38,364 bases of DNA. Source: a virus. The stretch covers positions 1 through 38,364 of the IMG/VR virus record IMGVR_UViG_3300025120_000183, one strand, 5' to 3'. Both the position numbers and the translations under genes were made by a program. Of the stretch, positions 30,513-38,364 are shown in pieces (within the stretch, counting starts at the first letter, position 1; every line of letters begins with the position of its first letter). The notes under the pieces are model-generated. The model was not told the origin of the DNA, ran no database searches, and saw only the letters and a list, made by a program, of their open reading frames with translations.

Positions 30513-31636
30513 CTTTCAATCCATTTTGCTAAAAGTTTACGTCCGTTGATTACTGTAGAATCTGATTTATTCATGTGCCATCGAACATTATCATCAAAAC
30601 GTTTATGATGTTTTAACCATAATTCTTTGGTATAATCTGGGTTTTGTAATAGTAACTTGTTGTCCTGTATTGCTTTTTGTATACGAAGTACCGGGTCTGA
30701 TTCAAGATCATATGAATGATTAACCACATCGTCAAATACGTCAAATTTATTATTCCTGAGCCATGCAACTGTACCTTTACCAGCAATCCAAATTGGAAAG
30801 TTACTTGCAAGTTGACTATTAAGCATTTTTTCGCATATCCAAGGTAAATTATAATCAAATACAGTGACAGTAATAAATTCTACAAAACTTTTTCTATACC
30901 ATGGCAGTAGGTTTTGAGTATAATTTATCGCATTAGTAAAAACCTTTTCACCAGGACGGAAGTCATTGTATGGTGGGTAAGCATCAGATCCGGTTACTGC
31001 GATTCCATCACCGGTTTTTGCTCTTTCCCATCCATTTAACATGCAATTTTTAAACCCTTCATGTGATTCAAAATTCCAAGGTACAACGTCCATTATATTT
31101 GTTATTCTGCGTGTATCTAAAAACCACTTTAGCAATGGTGCAGTGATTTCACATACACTATCTAATCCAATGCCTAACATATAACTTAAAGCACCTAGTC
31201 TATGCGTTCTAGGTAATCGATTAAGACTTATACCTATCTTTTCACTATCAAACTCTTTAAGTTTACAACATGCAATATTTCTATAAGCACCCATTGAGTC
31301 TAGAGCATCATAACTGTACAAACTGAAACTATAATATATGAATTGTACATTGCTTGGCCAATCAGCTATTCCAGTCCATCCAGGTATATCAGTGAGGATG
31401 CAAAATTGTTTTTTAGAGTGTGCATTAAATATATCAATTAAAACATCTAAACCTGTTAAAGGGGGTTCGTCAGCATAATAGATTATTACTTTGTTGTTAG
31501 TAATCTGCTCGGCAATAGTATGTATTTCAGTATGATCAATACTGAACAAATCAATATCTGTATGGTTAAAATTTTTAAATTCCTCATCAACAAATATTTT
31601 TGTTTGGCCATTTCCAATTTTACCTAAGTAAATCAA
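30509..31636 (-). CDS. Glycosyltransferase-like protein, family copy 4 (TTG start)
   Basis: A 375-residue member: CEKMLNSQLASNFPIWIAGK, then FDVFDDVVNHSYDLESDPVL and a charged C-terminus give the family pattern most clearly. The start is TTG at 31636, one base after the upstream stop, with no ribosome site; no in-frame ATG lies near the 5' end. This is the second of two consecutive TTG starts in the unit. Confidence 0.63.
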   Translation of the reverse strand: MIYLGKIGNGQTKIFVDEEFKNFNHTDIDLFSIDHTEIHTIAEQITNNKVIIYYADEPPLTGLDVLIDIFNAHSKKQFCILTDIPGWTGIADWPSNVQFIYYSFSLYSYDALDSMGAYRNIACCKLKEFDSEKIGISLNRLPRTHRLGALSYMLGIGLDSVCEITAPLLKWFLDTRRITNIMDVVPWNFESHEGFKNCMLNGWERAKTGDGIAVTGSDAYPPYNDFRPGEKVFTNAINYTQNLLPWYRKSFVEFITVTVFDYNLPWICEKMLNSQLASNFPIWIAGKGTVAWLRNNKFDVFDDVVNHSYDLESDPVLRIQKAIQDNKLLLQNPDYTKELWLKHHKRFDDNVRWHMNKSDSTVINGRKLLAKWIES

Positions 31637-31637
31637 T

Positions 31638-31874
31638 TTACAACATGAACCAAGCAGGTGTTCCTGGTTTTATACCTTGTGCTTTTGCTATTTCTAGTTT
31701 ACGTTGATGTTCAGTTGCTTGTTCTACTACACTAATTTGTTTGGGTTTATTCAAATTACTTGCATTACCTGTAATCATAAATTCATGCACTGGATCGTTA
31801 GGATCCAAGTAGCAACTATCATCATCTGTGCCTACATTAAAATTTGCACTGGTAAACTTTAATTCTCGTGTCAT
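31638..31874 (-). CDS. Small hypothetical protein
   Basis: A 78-residue acidic protein (SANFNVGTDDDSCYLDPNDP) with a helical C-terminal half and the ending AQGIKPGTPAWFML. An ATAAATA box lies upstream of the ATG. No function assigned. Confidence 0.68.
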   Translation of the reverse strand: MTRELKFTSANFNVGTDDDSCYLDPNDPVHEFMITGNASNLNKPKQISVVEQATEHQRKLEIAKAQGIKPGTPAWFML

Positions 31875-31885
31875 ACTAATATTTA

Positions 31886-32569
31886 TTACCAGTGTTCAGG
31901 CCAGGCGTAATGTCTGTTAAGTGTGTTGTAGATCTGTTGTGTTTTATACTGAATTTCACTGCCGTGATTCAACATTCTAAGTTTGTATAACCAATCAACC
32001 AATCCTGTAATTTCAGTTTTTGATCCGCTGTGTCCGACTCTTCCTACCTTGATAGGTCTGCCTCTTTTACTTGGAAAACCATAGTCCCATAACATTTCTA
32101 TTTGTTCATGTCTGTTTTTAATTCTTTTAAACTTACCATCTACATAATGAAAAAATCCTTGTTCACTTGGTAGCACTGCATAATTTTCGTAATTCAAATT
32201 TAGTTCTAAACATTCATTGCCTTGATCACTTACTTCACTTCTCCAAGTACTTCTACTATAATGATTTTCGCTAGTGTCAAATGTTTTTAACTGTTCATTG
32301 GTCATTATTTGGTCTGGTACAACATCGTTGTTGCCAAGGAATTGTATGGTACTTGGCGTAAGGAGTACCGTTGGTATAAAAAGTGCTTCTGCACGCCATA
32401 GTATTTCTTTTTTATTTGCTATACTATGTTCCATAGCTGTTTTTTGTGCAGTAAATTGTTGTAGTTGTAATCCTGCACGTTCTTGTGCAAAATCTCTATA
32501 GTGTCTTCCGTTCTTGAGTCTGCTTGTTACTTTTGTATAAAGTGAGACATCTTTTGTTTGTAAGTACAT
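31886..32569 (-). CDS. Hypothetical protein
   Basis: A 227-residue soluble protein starting MYLQTKDVSLYTKVTSRLKN, with long helices in the first 60 residues and a basic region KRIKNRHEQIEMLWD and KRGRPIKVGRVG. Not recognised. It has a strong promoter whose -35 lies within the start of the divergent gene. Confidence 0.7.
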   Translation of the reverse strand: MYLQTKDVSLYTKVTSRLKNGRHYRDFAQERAGLQLQQFTAQKTAMEHSIANKKEILWRAEALFIPTVLLTPSTIQFLGNNDVVPDQIMTNEQLKTFDTSENHYSRSTWRSEVSDQGNECLELNLNYENYAVLPSEQGFFHYVDGKFKRIKNRHEQIEMLWDYGFPSKRGRPIKVGRVGHSGSKTEITGLVDWLYKLRMLNHGSEIQYKTQQIYNTLNRHYAWPEHW

Positions 32570-32602
32570 AAATCAGCGCCTTATTGTTTTAAATATAACT
32601 AT

Positions 32603-32630
32603 AGTATAACATAAAAACGGAAAATGTCAA
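32603..32630 (-). promoter_or_regulatory. Sigma70-like promoter overlapping the divergent start codon
   Basis: Minus strand: TTGACA (32630-32625), 16-bp spacer, TATACT (32608-32603). The -35 covers bases 2-7 of the plus-strand coding sequence that begins at 32624. Confidence 0.78.
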
Positions 32631-33598
32631 TGGGCGGCTTTAATAAAAAAATAACTGGTATACTCAATGATTTTGGATTTTTATATGAATTTGTACCCAG
32701 TGCATTTAATCGACCAATAGTAGACGGTTGTTGGACGCTTGAGCTACCGCAAATAAGCAAAGAACAATGGCGTAATCCCAATTTTAGATTGGTAATACAT
32801 GCACAAGATTTTTGTAATTATGCTAATAATGAACTATGTTTAGAATTGTATGCAATAGAAAACTACTATGATCAAGAATATCATAGGCAAATTATTTTCT
32901 TGCATTGGGATCATGCTTTATGTAACACATACATAGGACAAATAAAATGCATTGAATTTCCATCGCATAGTTGGGAATTAGTCGAAGGACTTAAAGCCCA
33001 GCATAGTAAATGGAAATCTGTATATGCCAAAGGAAAGAAAAAATACAATTTTATATGCCTAAATGGCTATCCACGTGCTCACAGAAATAGAATGTATAAA
33101 ATACTAAAAGATCATAAATCTGGACTTGCTACTCACCGTACCCACAATGATTATAAAAAAGCACCGTATGCAAAATATAATTTCAATAATGTAGAAAACT
33201 TTATCAAACTTAAATCATTATACAAATCGGCAAAAGCAAGTATTGTTACAGAAAGTATATATAGCGATGCTCCAGGAATAATAACAGAAAAAACACTATT
33301 AGCAATAGCCGCCAAGCATCCTTTTATGTGTATAGGACATCAGAACATTCATGCAGAAATAGCAGAAAGAGGATTTGAAAACTATGATGAAATATTTGAT
33401 TTAGATTATGATACTATAGAAAGCGAATTCCGACTTGAAGCGGCTGTACAGATGAATCTTGAAAATTTGATACACAAAGACTTTAGCGTCGATATATCAG
33501 AAGAAAAAATAGAACGCAATTTTGATTTCCTAATGAACGATTATATGCAATCGATTGAAGACAGAGCTATTGAACAAATTAAACAATTTACTTTATAA
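32624..33598 (+). CDS. Glycosyltransferase-like protein, family copy 5 (opposite strand)
   Basis: A 324-residue member with ITEKTLLAIAAKHPFMCIGH and GFENYDEIFDLDYDTIESEF near residues 220-270, and FICLNGYPRAHRNRMYKIL as a phage-family N-terminal block. ATG at 32624 is two bases after GGA; ATG at 32630 is better spaced and may be used. It overlaps the convergent gene at 33588 by 11 bases. Role as for the other copies. Confidence 0.63.
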   Translation: MSMGGFNKKITGILNDFGFLYEFVPSAFNRPIVDGCWTLELPQISKEQWRNPNFRLVIHAQDFCNYANNELCLELYAIENYYDQEYHRQIIFLHWDHALCNTYIGQIKCIEFPSHSWELVEGLKAQHSKWKSVYAKGKKKYNFICLNGYPRAHRNRMYKILKDHKSGLATHRTHNDYKKAPYAKYNFNNVENFIKLKSLYKSAKASIVTESIYSDAPGIITEKTLLAIAAKHPFMCIGHQNIHAEIAERGFENYDEIFDLDYDTIESEFRLEAAVQMNLENLIHKDFSVDISEEKIERNFDFLMNDYMQSIEDRAIEQIKQFTL

Positions 33599-34187
33599 AG
33601 GCACCAACTCTGCCGTGTATGTCAGGATAGTGTCTGTAGGTATAGCCTGCAGGCGGTACTGTTGACTCACCTTCCCATACCGGAATAAAATGACTTATAT
33701 TGTTAGCAAAGTCTTCGTTATTTCTCAAATGTACTTCTATAAGTTTACCACCAATATATTCACAATTCACCCATTCATACTTTCTGCTAATAGCTTCAAG
33801 CAATAAAGGTAATGCTACTTGGATATCTAAACGTAACCATTCTTTCCAATGTGTGAGGGTGTCTGCTGGTTTTCTGCCTTCTACACATAGGTCTTGTATA
33901 CCCCAGTGATAGTCTACACTTAAATGTCTACCGTCAAACCATTCACACCAAAAGTATCCAACAGGCAAATGTGTTGTGCCTTTGTCTAACCATACTTTAG
34001 TTGCACCTAATCCTAATCCTATCATGTTCACACAAGGACGTACTATATATACGCCAGGGATAGTAACATCTAGTCCAACGGGACCACAATTGTATCCTAA
34101 TTTTTTTGAAAGTATTAGTTTGTCCATTACCCAAATATCATCTGGGTCAACAGTTTTCCACACTATATCTTCTGGGTGATCATCCAA
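33588..34187 (-). CDS. Conserved phage protein, possible ATP-grasp-like fold, TTG start
   Basis: A 199-residue protein with a strongly patterned middle: IYIVRPCVNMIGLGLGATKV, FWCEWFDGRHLSVDYHW and VNCEYIGGKLIEVHLRNN. The GxGxG-like loop and E-x-H-x-R-N end recall ATP-grasp ligases, but I cannot confirm it. The start is TTG at 34187, overlapping the upstream stop; the next in-frame ATG is at residue 21. Similar sequences are frequent in marine phages as far as I recall. Confidence 0.68.
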   Translation of the reverse strand: MDDHPEDIVWKTVDPDDIWVMDKLILSKKLGYNCGPVGLDVTIPGVYIVRPCVNMIGLGLGATKVWLDKGTTHLPVGYFWCEWFDGRHLSVDYHWGIQDLCVEGRKPADTLTHWKEWLRLDIQVALPLLLEAISRKYEWVNCEYIGGKLIEVHLRNNEDFANNISHFIPVWEGESTVPPAGYTYRHYPDIHGRVGAFIK

Positions 34188-34551
34188 AATTATTATTCAA
34201 CCATTGTTCGATATCACCAGTAAGATTGGCCATCATTGCTTCTTGCGATCCAAAGAAACTTAAACGTTTTTGTCCGTAATAGTATGGAAACTCTAGTTTG
34301 CGGTCTAAGCCTAGTAGCACACGTTTGTTTTTACGTGCAAAGTTCTCTGGCAAAACAAAATCCCAGTATTCAAATTTAAGATCCTTTATTACCTTAAATC
34401 CTGTACTAGTAAGACGCATGCCGCCATTTTCACGTGTGTTATACCACCATGAATGGAACGCAGTCTTAAAGTCTAAGTTTGCACGTTCAGTTGAACCATC
34501 AAAATGTAGTGCTATAAATGTTCTAGTGAGTTGTTCTTTTCTATCTCTCAT
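34180..34551 (-). CDS. Hypothetical protein
   Basis: A 123-residue soluble protein (MRDRKEQLTRTFIALHFDGS) with WWYNTRENGGMRLTSTGF in the middle. The frame is open to 34590, but ATG at 34551 is chosen because it leaves an 11-base overlap with the upstream gene. No function recognised. Confidence 0.68.
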   Translation of the reverse strand: MRDRKEQLTRTFIALHFDGSTERANLDFKTAFHSWWYNTRENGGMRLTSTGFKVIKDLKFEYWDFVLPENFARKNKRVLLGLDRKLEFPYYYGQKRLSFFGSQEAMMANLTGDIEQWLNNNFG

Positions 34552-34837
34552 CTGGGTACACTTGTTTACCCTGAGACAGTTTAACAACACTAAATTTACC
34601 TGTTTTGAACTGTGTGTTAAGTTTTTTTGCTAGACTTATAGCATGTCCTGGATTAGAGAAACTTACTTTTTTATATTTTGGCCCAGGATACTGAACTAGC
34701 ATATTAGATGTTTTTAGGTTGATGGGGGAACTTTCAAAGTACACAGCCCATATACCTGTACTAGCAAGTACCTGCTCAGTCTTATAAGTTGCTTTGTCTG
34801 TAACTTCAACTAGTATAGTTGGTTTTGGTCTACTCAT
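34541..34837 (-). CDS. Small hypothetical protein
   Basis: A 98-residue basic protein (MSRPKPTILVEVTDKATYKT) with a helix ISLAKKLNTQF. A GGAGATAATG ribosome region precedes the ATG, and a CATAAATA late-type box lies 17 bases upstream. No family recognised. Confidence 0.7.
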   Translation of the reverse strand: MSRPKPTILVEVTDKATYKTEQVLASTGIWAVYFESSPINLKTSNMLVQYPGPKYKKVSFSNPGHAISLAKKLNTQFKTGKFSVVKLSQGKQVYPDER

Positions 34838-34854
34838 TGCATTATCTCCACAGT

Positions 34855-34862
34855 TATTTATG
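34855..34862 (-). promoter_or_regulatory. T4-type late promoter-like box
   Basis: CATAAATA on the minus strand, one base from the T4 late consensus, 17 bases before the ATG at 34837, a normal distance for late genes. The 12-mer TTAGTTAACTAC (34893-34904), shared with 5466-5477, is nearby. Confidence 0.38.
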
Positions 34863-34900
34863 ATAAACTGCGTAGATAAATCGGTTAACTGCTTAGTTAA

Positions 34901-35104
34901 CTACCAATTTCCTCCATCAACTTCGATTGTTTGAGGAATTTCCTCTACAGGATTGGATTGTAATAGCCTTATATCCAGTAGTAACTTTGTTACATCACCA
35001 TGCAAGTTTTTGGCATCCTGCATGTTCCAAACAAAATCTTGTGCACCAGTTGCTTCGCACTGTGCAACACGATCAATAAATTTTCTAATGTAAAGTCCAC
35101 TCAT
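34901..35104 (-). CDS. Small hypothetical protein
   Basis: A 67-residue acidic helical protein (LYIRKFIDRVAQCEATGAQD) coupled to the upstream gene by ATGA. Likely a small phage protein of unknown role. Confidence 0.7.
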   Translation of the reverse strand: MSGLYIRKFIDRVAQCEATGAQDFVWNMQDAKNLHGDVTKLLLDIRLLQSNPVEEIPQTIEVDGGNW

Positions 35105-35547
35105 TTGTAGTAAAATCCATCTGCTTCTTTCACTGGTCCAAAATAACCATAACGTTCAAGTAAGATTAGTTTTGGACAAAACACTATTTTTGTCTTCCGG
35201 CCTATAGTTAACATGTAATACCCAGCCGCATACCAACTCTTTGATTTCTTTTCCTTAGTGTATATAGGAAGTCGTGTATGTATATTGTATACACCATTGA
35301 ATGGTTTAGCATCAGTAGGAAAGCCGTTTACTTGATTTTCAGGATACTTAATACGTTCTTCACCATCTTCAAAGTTTATATTAGTTACGGCACGTAAACT
35401 TTTAATTGTTTTAAAACGTGCATTGCCTTGTTTTGTGGTAACAAAGTATCCGTTGTTGTCTTTTTCAACAGATCCAATCTTCTTTTCATCTTGTTTAATT
35501 ACCCAAAACTTACCGTTAACTATTGGCCTTGCGATTGTTTCGCTCAT
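35101..35547 (-). CDS. Conserved phage protein, beta-rich, unknown
   Basis: A 148-residue protein with alternating beta strands (GKFWVIKQDEKKIGSVEKDN) and a C-terminal LTIGRKTKIVFCPKLILLER. It is coupled by ATGA both to the exonuclease upstream and to the small gene downstream, which suggests a role in DNA metabolism, but nothing in the sequence identifies it. Confidence 0.72.
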   Translation of the reverse strand: MSETIARPIVNGKFWVIKQDEKKIGSVEKDNNGYFVTTKQGNARFKTIKSLRAVTNINFEDGEERIKYPENQVNGFPTDAKPFNGVYNIHTRLPIYTKEKKSKSWYAAGYYMLTIGRKTKIVFCPKLILLERYGYFGPVKEADGFYYK

Positions 35548-36545
35548 ACTTTAAGTACTCCTTGATATGTTTGATTCAGCCAGCGACCGTATTGCTCTGC
35601 ATGTTCGCTAAGTCTGTTTAGATCGTATTTACCACAAAATTTGAGGAACTTGCTTCCAACTTGTCCTATATCTTTGTTGCTTACTTGTTTAATAATCTCT
35701 AAGTCTAGTCTGTCTTTTATCTCTTCAGGTTGTTGTGTAAGATCAATCAACTGTTTGTTTCTGTTGTAGTCGTCTAATACTCTATGTTCTTTATCCTCAT
35801 GATCTGTCCAACGTTGTAGCATCATGTTGTTCCAAGCATAGCCTTTGTTGTGTCTATCTGCATATGCTTCTTGCAAGCCTACTTTGTTCTTTGTGCCTTT
35901 CTTACGTACACCAGGAAATGCACTAAACACGTTATCACTACTGTCGCCTCGCATACATTTCTCAAACAACAAGTATTCAGGATCACCTAGCAGTTTAGGC
36001 TCTTTTGTTTTCTTATCCATTACTTGCTTGCCTTTAGCATCATATATGCCTTCTAATGTAATCAAGTTATCAGTAATACCATTGAACTGTGTAACGTTTT
36101 TTGTAATCAACTGATAAAAGTCACTGTCTGAACTTATAATAACATGTTCGTCTGTAGGATGTAGTGCAATAAAACGTGCAATAAGATCATCTGCTTCTGC
36201 ATTAGCATCACGTAATACACTACAGTTTGTTTTGTCACGTAAGTATGCATTGAAGTCATCAAATGTTTCCCAGAACAACTTATCTTCTTCTTGTTCTTTT
36301 TCTGTTTGTGCGGCTCTTGCTTCAGTACGATTAGCCTTGTATGGCTTGTAGTAATCCTTACGCCAACTACGACCTTCTAAACAAAACACCACATGATCTG
36401 CTTCAAACTTTTTTGCTACTTTGTTAATAGCTGCCATACTTATATGTAGTGCATAGCCAACTTTCTCCCATGGATCACTTGCACGGAATGCAACGTGTCT
36501 AGCACGGAAAAACATGTTAGCAGTGTCGATCAATAGATACTTCAT
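35544..36545 (-). CDS. 5'-3' exonuclease / flap endonuclease (PIN-like)
   Basis: A 333-residue structure-specific nuclease of the Pol I 5'-exonuclease/T4 RNase H/T5 D15 group. In order: LLIDTANMFFRARH (4-17, first acidic residue), VVFCLEGRSWRKDYYKPYK (50-74), EADDLIARF and IISSDSDFYQL (the acidic metal cluster), then MRGDSSDNVFSAFPGVRKKG, the helix-3-turn-helix DNA grip. It removes RNA primers and flaps during phage replication. Its own consensus promoter lies 30 bases upstream. Confidence 0.93.
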   Translation of the reverse strand: MKYLLIDTANMFFRARHVAFRASDPWEKVGYALHISMAAINKVAKKFEADHVVFCLEGRSWRKDYYKPYKANRTEARAAQTEKEQEEDKLFWETFDDFNAYLRDKTNCSVLRDANAEADDLIARFIALHPTDEHVIISSDSDFYQLITKNVTQFNGITDNLITLEGIYDAKGKQVMDKKTKEPKLLGDPEYLLFEKCMRGDSSDNVFSAFPGVRKKGTKNKVGLQEAYADRHNKGYAWNNMMLQRWTDHEDKEHRVLDDYNRNKQLIDLTQQPEEIKDRLDLEIIKQVSNKDIGQVGSKFLKFCGKYDLNRLSEHAEQYGRWLNQTYQGVLKV

Positions 36546-36572
36546 AGTACACCTTTTGTTAATAATACACTT

Positions 36573-36601
36573 ATTATAACACTAGATTAACTTGTTGTCA
36601 A
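36573..36601 (-). promoter_or_regulatory. Sigma70-like promoter for the exonuclease gene
   Basis: Minus strand: TTGACA (36601-36596), 17-bp spacer, TATAAT (36578-36573). No AGTTAGAAA box; the leader reads ATTAACAAAAGG instead. Confidence 0.82.
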
Positions 36602-37280
36602 CGATATATTTTGTTAAAAATTGTGCCCATACTCGATGTCCATCAGCACCATAGTGCCAACTAGCAGGACTTACAGTTTCGCATTTGGCACCAACTATGG
36701 TATTGTAAGTTGTATCGCCGTAAGGATCGATGTAGCTTGTTCCCCACTCTTTATGTTTTTTTATCTTGCTAAAGTTATTATTACCATTAAAGAATAAATG
36801 TTTTATGCCTTGTTTTTTTAACTCAGTATGAAATTTCCATATAGATTTATGAGCACCGTCTGTTTTCTTTTGCCAGTCTATGTTAGCAATGTATTCTTTG
36901 TATTTTTGCTGATGACTATTTGGCACCACATCAATACCACTAGCATTTACTTGATAATAGATGTCATCAATTAGCCATTCTTCTCTTTCCCAAGTACTCC
37001 ACTGTATCACTAAAAAAGTTCGATACAGTTCGTGTGCAAACTTTTTCATCCACTGTTTAGTTGTTCTAATAATACGATCATTAGAACTAGCACTTTCTGC
37101 ATTACATACCAGACCTGTACTAAGTCTGTTACTAAGAAGTTTGCTAAAACTTTGTTCTAGGTTATCTGGATGCGGAGCACGGCCCATCATCCAGTATAGT
37201 TTATCGTCGTCTGCGAATGCATGATTGTTTACACACTCTGCGGCTGCAGTGTGAGAATCTCCGTTAGTGTATAAGATCAT
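36582..37280 (-). CDS. SGNH-hydrolase-like phage protein, copy A
   Basis: A 232-residue protein starting MILYTNGDSHTAAAECVNNH, where GDSH is the block I serine motif of SGNH/GDSL hydrolases. A late WHYGADGHRVWAQFL segment could supply the catalytic His with D-G-H in the DxxH position. Homologous to the next gene. It may de-esterify a glycan or lipid at the host surface; the substrate is unknown. Confidence 0.72.
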   Translation of the reverse strand: MILYTNGDSHTAAAECVNNHAFADDDKLYWMMGRAPHPDNLEQSFSKLLSNRLSTGLVCNAESASSNDRIIRTTKQWMKKFAHELYRTFLVIQWSTWEREEWLIDDIYYQVNASGIDVVPNSHQQKYKEYIANIDWQKKTDGAHKSIWKFHTELKKQGIKHLFFNGNNNFSKIKKHKEWGTSYIDPYGDTTYNTIVGAKCETVSPASWHYGADGHRVWAQFLTKYIVDNKLI

Positions 37281-37911
37281 TTGTTTCTATGTGTTTAATT
37301 ATAACGTGTGCCCATTCAGTATGTGCTTCTTGTGCAAAATGATACCATTTATCATGTTCATAGTTTTTGTTTTTCATATACCAAACATAACTTTGTGCAC
37401 CATCGTATGGTGCTATATAACATTTGGTCCAGTTACATTGTTGTTCATATGATACTCCCTGAAAATCATACATGCAGTTGAAAAAGACATGCGGAATATT
37501 TTGTTGTTGTAACCAGATATGAAAATCATGTATATCTTTGTGGACCTTAATGCTTTTTTGTACAAGCATATCGTAGTCTTGTTCTAGTTCCCACTGTTTG
37601 TAACGTTCTTGTAATTCTAAAGGCAAGTGTTTGTACCAACCTACCATAACATTATAATGAGTGTTAAGATACTCCCATTCTTCACGTTCCCACGTACCCC
37701 AACCAATTAGTACAAACGTGTCTTCTTTGATATTGTTATCAAAGTACTCTTTTGTAGTTCTTATTATGCGGGTAGCACTACTGGCACCTACACTATCGTT
37801 GTGTATTTTGTAATTAAAATGTTCTGCTACAGTGTCAACAAAAGACTTGCCTTCAGCACCGTCTTTCATCGCTCCAATACTATGACTATCGCCGTTTGCA
37901 TACAGAAGCAT
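37264..37911 (-). CDS. SGNH-hydrolase-like phage protein, copy B
   Basis: A 215-residue paralogue of copy A: MLLYANGDSHSIGAMKDGAE has the same GDSH block, and STWEREEW/GTWEREEW is shared. The tail WYHFAQEAHTEWAHVIIKHI has the His of the catalytic pair in a different spacing. The two genes overlap by 17 bases. Tandem duplication is likely. Confidence 0.72.
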   Translation of the reverse strand: MLLYANGDSHSIGAMKDGAEGKSFVDTVAEHFNYKIHNDSVGASSATRIIRTTKEYFDNNIKEDTFVLIGWGTWEREEWEYLNTHYNVMVGWYKHLPLELQERYKQWELEQDYDMLVQKSIKVHKDIHDFHIWLQQQNIPHVFFNCMYDFQGVSYEQQCNWTKCYIAPYDGAQSYVWYMKNKNYEHDKWYHFAQEAHTEWAHVIIKHIETNDLIH

Positions 37912-38297
37912 TATTTTACCTCTGTGTAACCGTCTCCAAGGTCACGGTTTTTTACGTACCGGTTATCTGGGTCAGCTTGTTCTTGTTCAAATGTTTCAAG
38001 AACAACATTACGACAAACATTTTGAAACCATCTATCAACAATATCATGTTCTGGTTCCCCAGCTTTTAATTGATAGCCTGCCCTTACAAGATTGCTAATA
38101 AACTTTTCATTCCAATCAAGTTCAAATGCGCCGTTGTTAATATCTTTTGGATCTATATCCATGCTTAGAATACTAACATAGGGTTCACCAGCCGCAGTTG
38201 CAATTTCTTTGTCTGTTTTCTTTTGTTTTGCTTTTGTTTTAGTCTTTTCAACAGGCTTTTCTTTTATACCCATTGCACGTTTGATTTTATCTAACAT
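37911..38297 (-). CDS. Hypothetical protein with basic N-terminus
   Basis: A 128-residue protein with a lysine-rich linker (KEKPVEKTKTKAKQKKTDKE) before a conserved-looking domain with YVSILSMDIDPKDINNGAFE and WNEKFISNLVRAGYQ. Its ATG overlaps the upstream stop (TAATG). Probably a virion or assembly-associated phage protein; no motif decides it. Confidence 0.72.
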   Translation of the reverse strand: MLDKIKRAMGIKEKPVEKTKTKAKQKKTDKEIATAAGEPYVSILSMDIDPKDINNGAFELDWNEKFISNLVRAGYQLKAGEPEHDIVDRWFQNVCRNVVLETFEQEQADPDNRYVKNRDLGDGYTEVK

Positions 38298-38364
38298 TAT
38301 TCACTTTCAAAATATTTTTCAATCATCGATAGTCTATCGTCTGCTTCTGCTAACTTATTAAGTT
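38297..38364 (-). CDS. C-terminal end of a gene cut by the window edge
   Basis: The last 22 codons of a minus-strand gene running in from the right edge, ending LNKLAEADDRLSMIEKYFES then E and stop. The TAA overlaps the next ATG as TAATG. A charged helical tail, too short to assign. Confidence 0.6.
   Translation of the reverse strand, partial: LNKLAEADDRLSMIEKYFESE

Overview
The window looks like an internal piece of a large, AT-rich tailed-phage genome from a marine, probably T4-like (myovirus-type) virus. The reasons are densely packed small genes with ATGA/TAATG junctions, a tRNA cluster with encoded CCA ends, viral nucleotide and DNA enzymes (ThyX, 5'-3' exonuclease), many small families typical of marine phages, and no bacterial housekeeping operon. 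No capsid, tail, terminase or DNA polymerase gene lies in the window, so the phage assignment rests on gene style and content. The host cannot be read from the sequence; an alphaproteobacterium such as SAR11 is only a guess.

Layout. 1-3.5 kb (minus): a sugar cassette of epimerase, DegT aminotransferase, radical SAM enzyme and a second DegT aminotransferase cut by the window edge. 3.5-10.8 kb (minus): ThyX, small phage proteins, a VWA/metallopeptidase-like protein and a MoxR-type AAA+ ATPase enclosing SufE, Smr and SGNH-like genes. 10.8-16.9 kb (plus): an inverted accessory operon with a TctA-type permease, a TctC-type binding protein, two tandem asparagine-synthetase-like amidotransferases and a third PP-loop enzyme. 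It is preceded by a GC-rich leader and two candidate promoters. 16.9-21.9 kb (mainly minus): small genes including an RNA polymerase omega-subunit homologue, PsiE, a zinc-ribbon protein, a glycine-zipper protein and a duplicated beta-rich family. 22-25.9 kb (minus): a PRMT-like methyltransferase, tRNA-Trp/Thr/Arg, tiny membrane proteins, a GNAT-like protein, an amidinotransferase and a second radical SAM enzyme. 25.9-33.6 kb: five divergent paralogues of a glycosyltransferase-like family, interrupted by a ParB-like and a 2OG-Fe(II) oxygenase gene. 33.6-38.4 kb (minus): conserved small phage genes, the exonuclease and two SGNH-like proteins.

Expression signals are unusually readable. Nine minus-strand units start from sigma70-like promoters (TTGACA or TTGACT, 16-17 bp, TATAAT-like), five of them followed by a shared AGTTAGAAA box. 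In three cases the TGA stop of the upstream gene lies inside the -35 hexamer. A perfect T4-type late box (TATAAATA) faces the plus-strand operon. Three GC-rich gene-free islands (10.86, 19.14 and 21.89 kb) can fold and are candidate structured RNAs; I could not match them to a known family.

Best leads: the phage-encoded omega subunit; the transporter plus triple amidotransferase/PP-loop operon with its leader; the pseudoknotted RNA at 19.14 kb; the epimerase/DegT/radical-SAM/DegT cassette, which resembles deoxyaminosugar pathways; and the tandem tiny membrane proteins at 23.2-23.4 kb.
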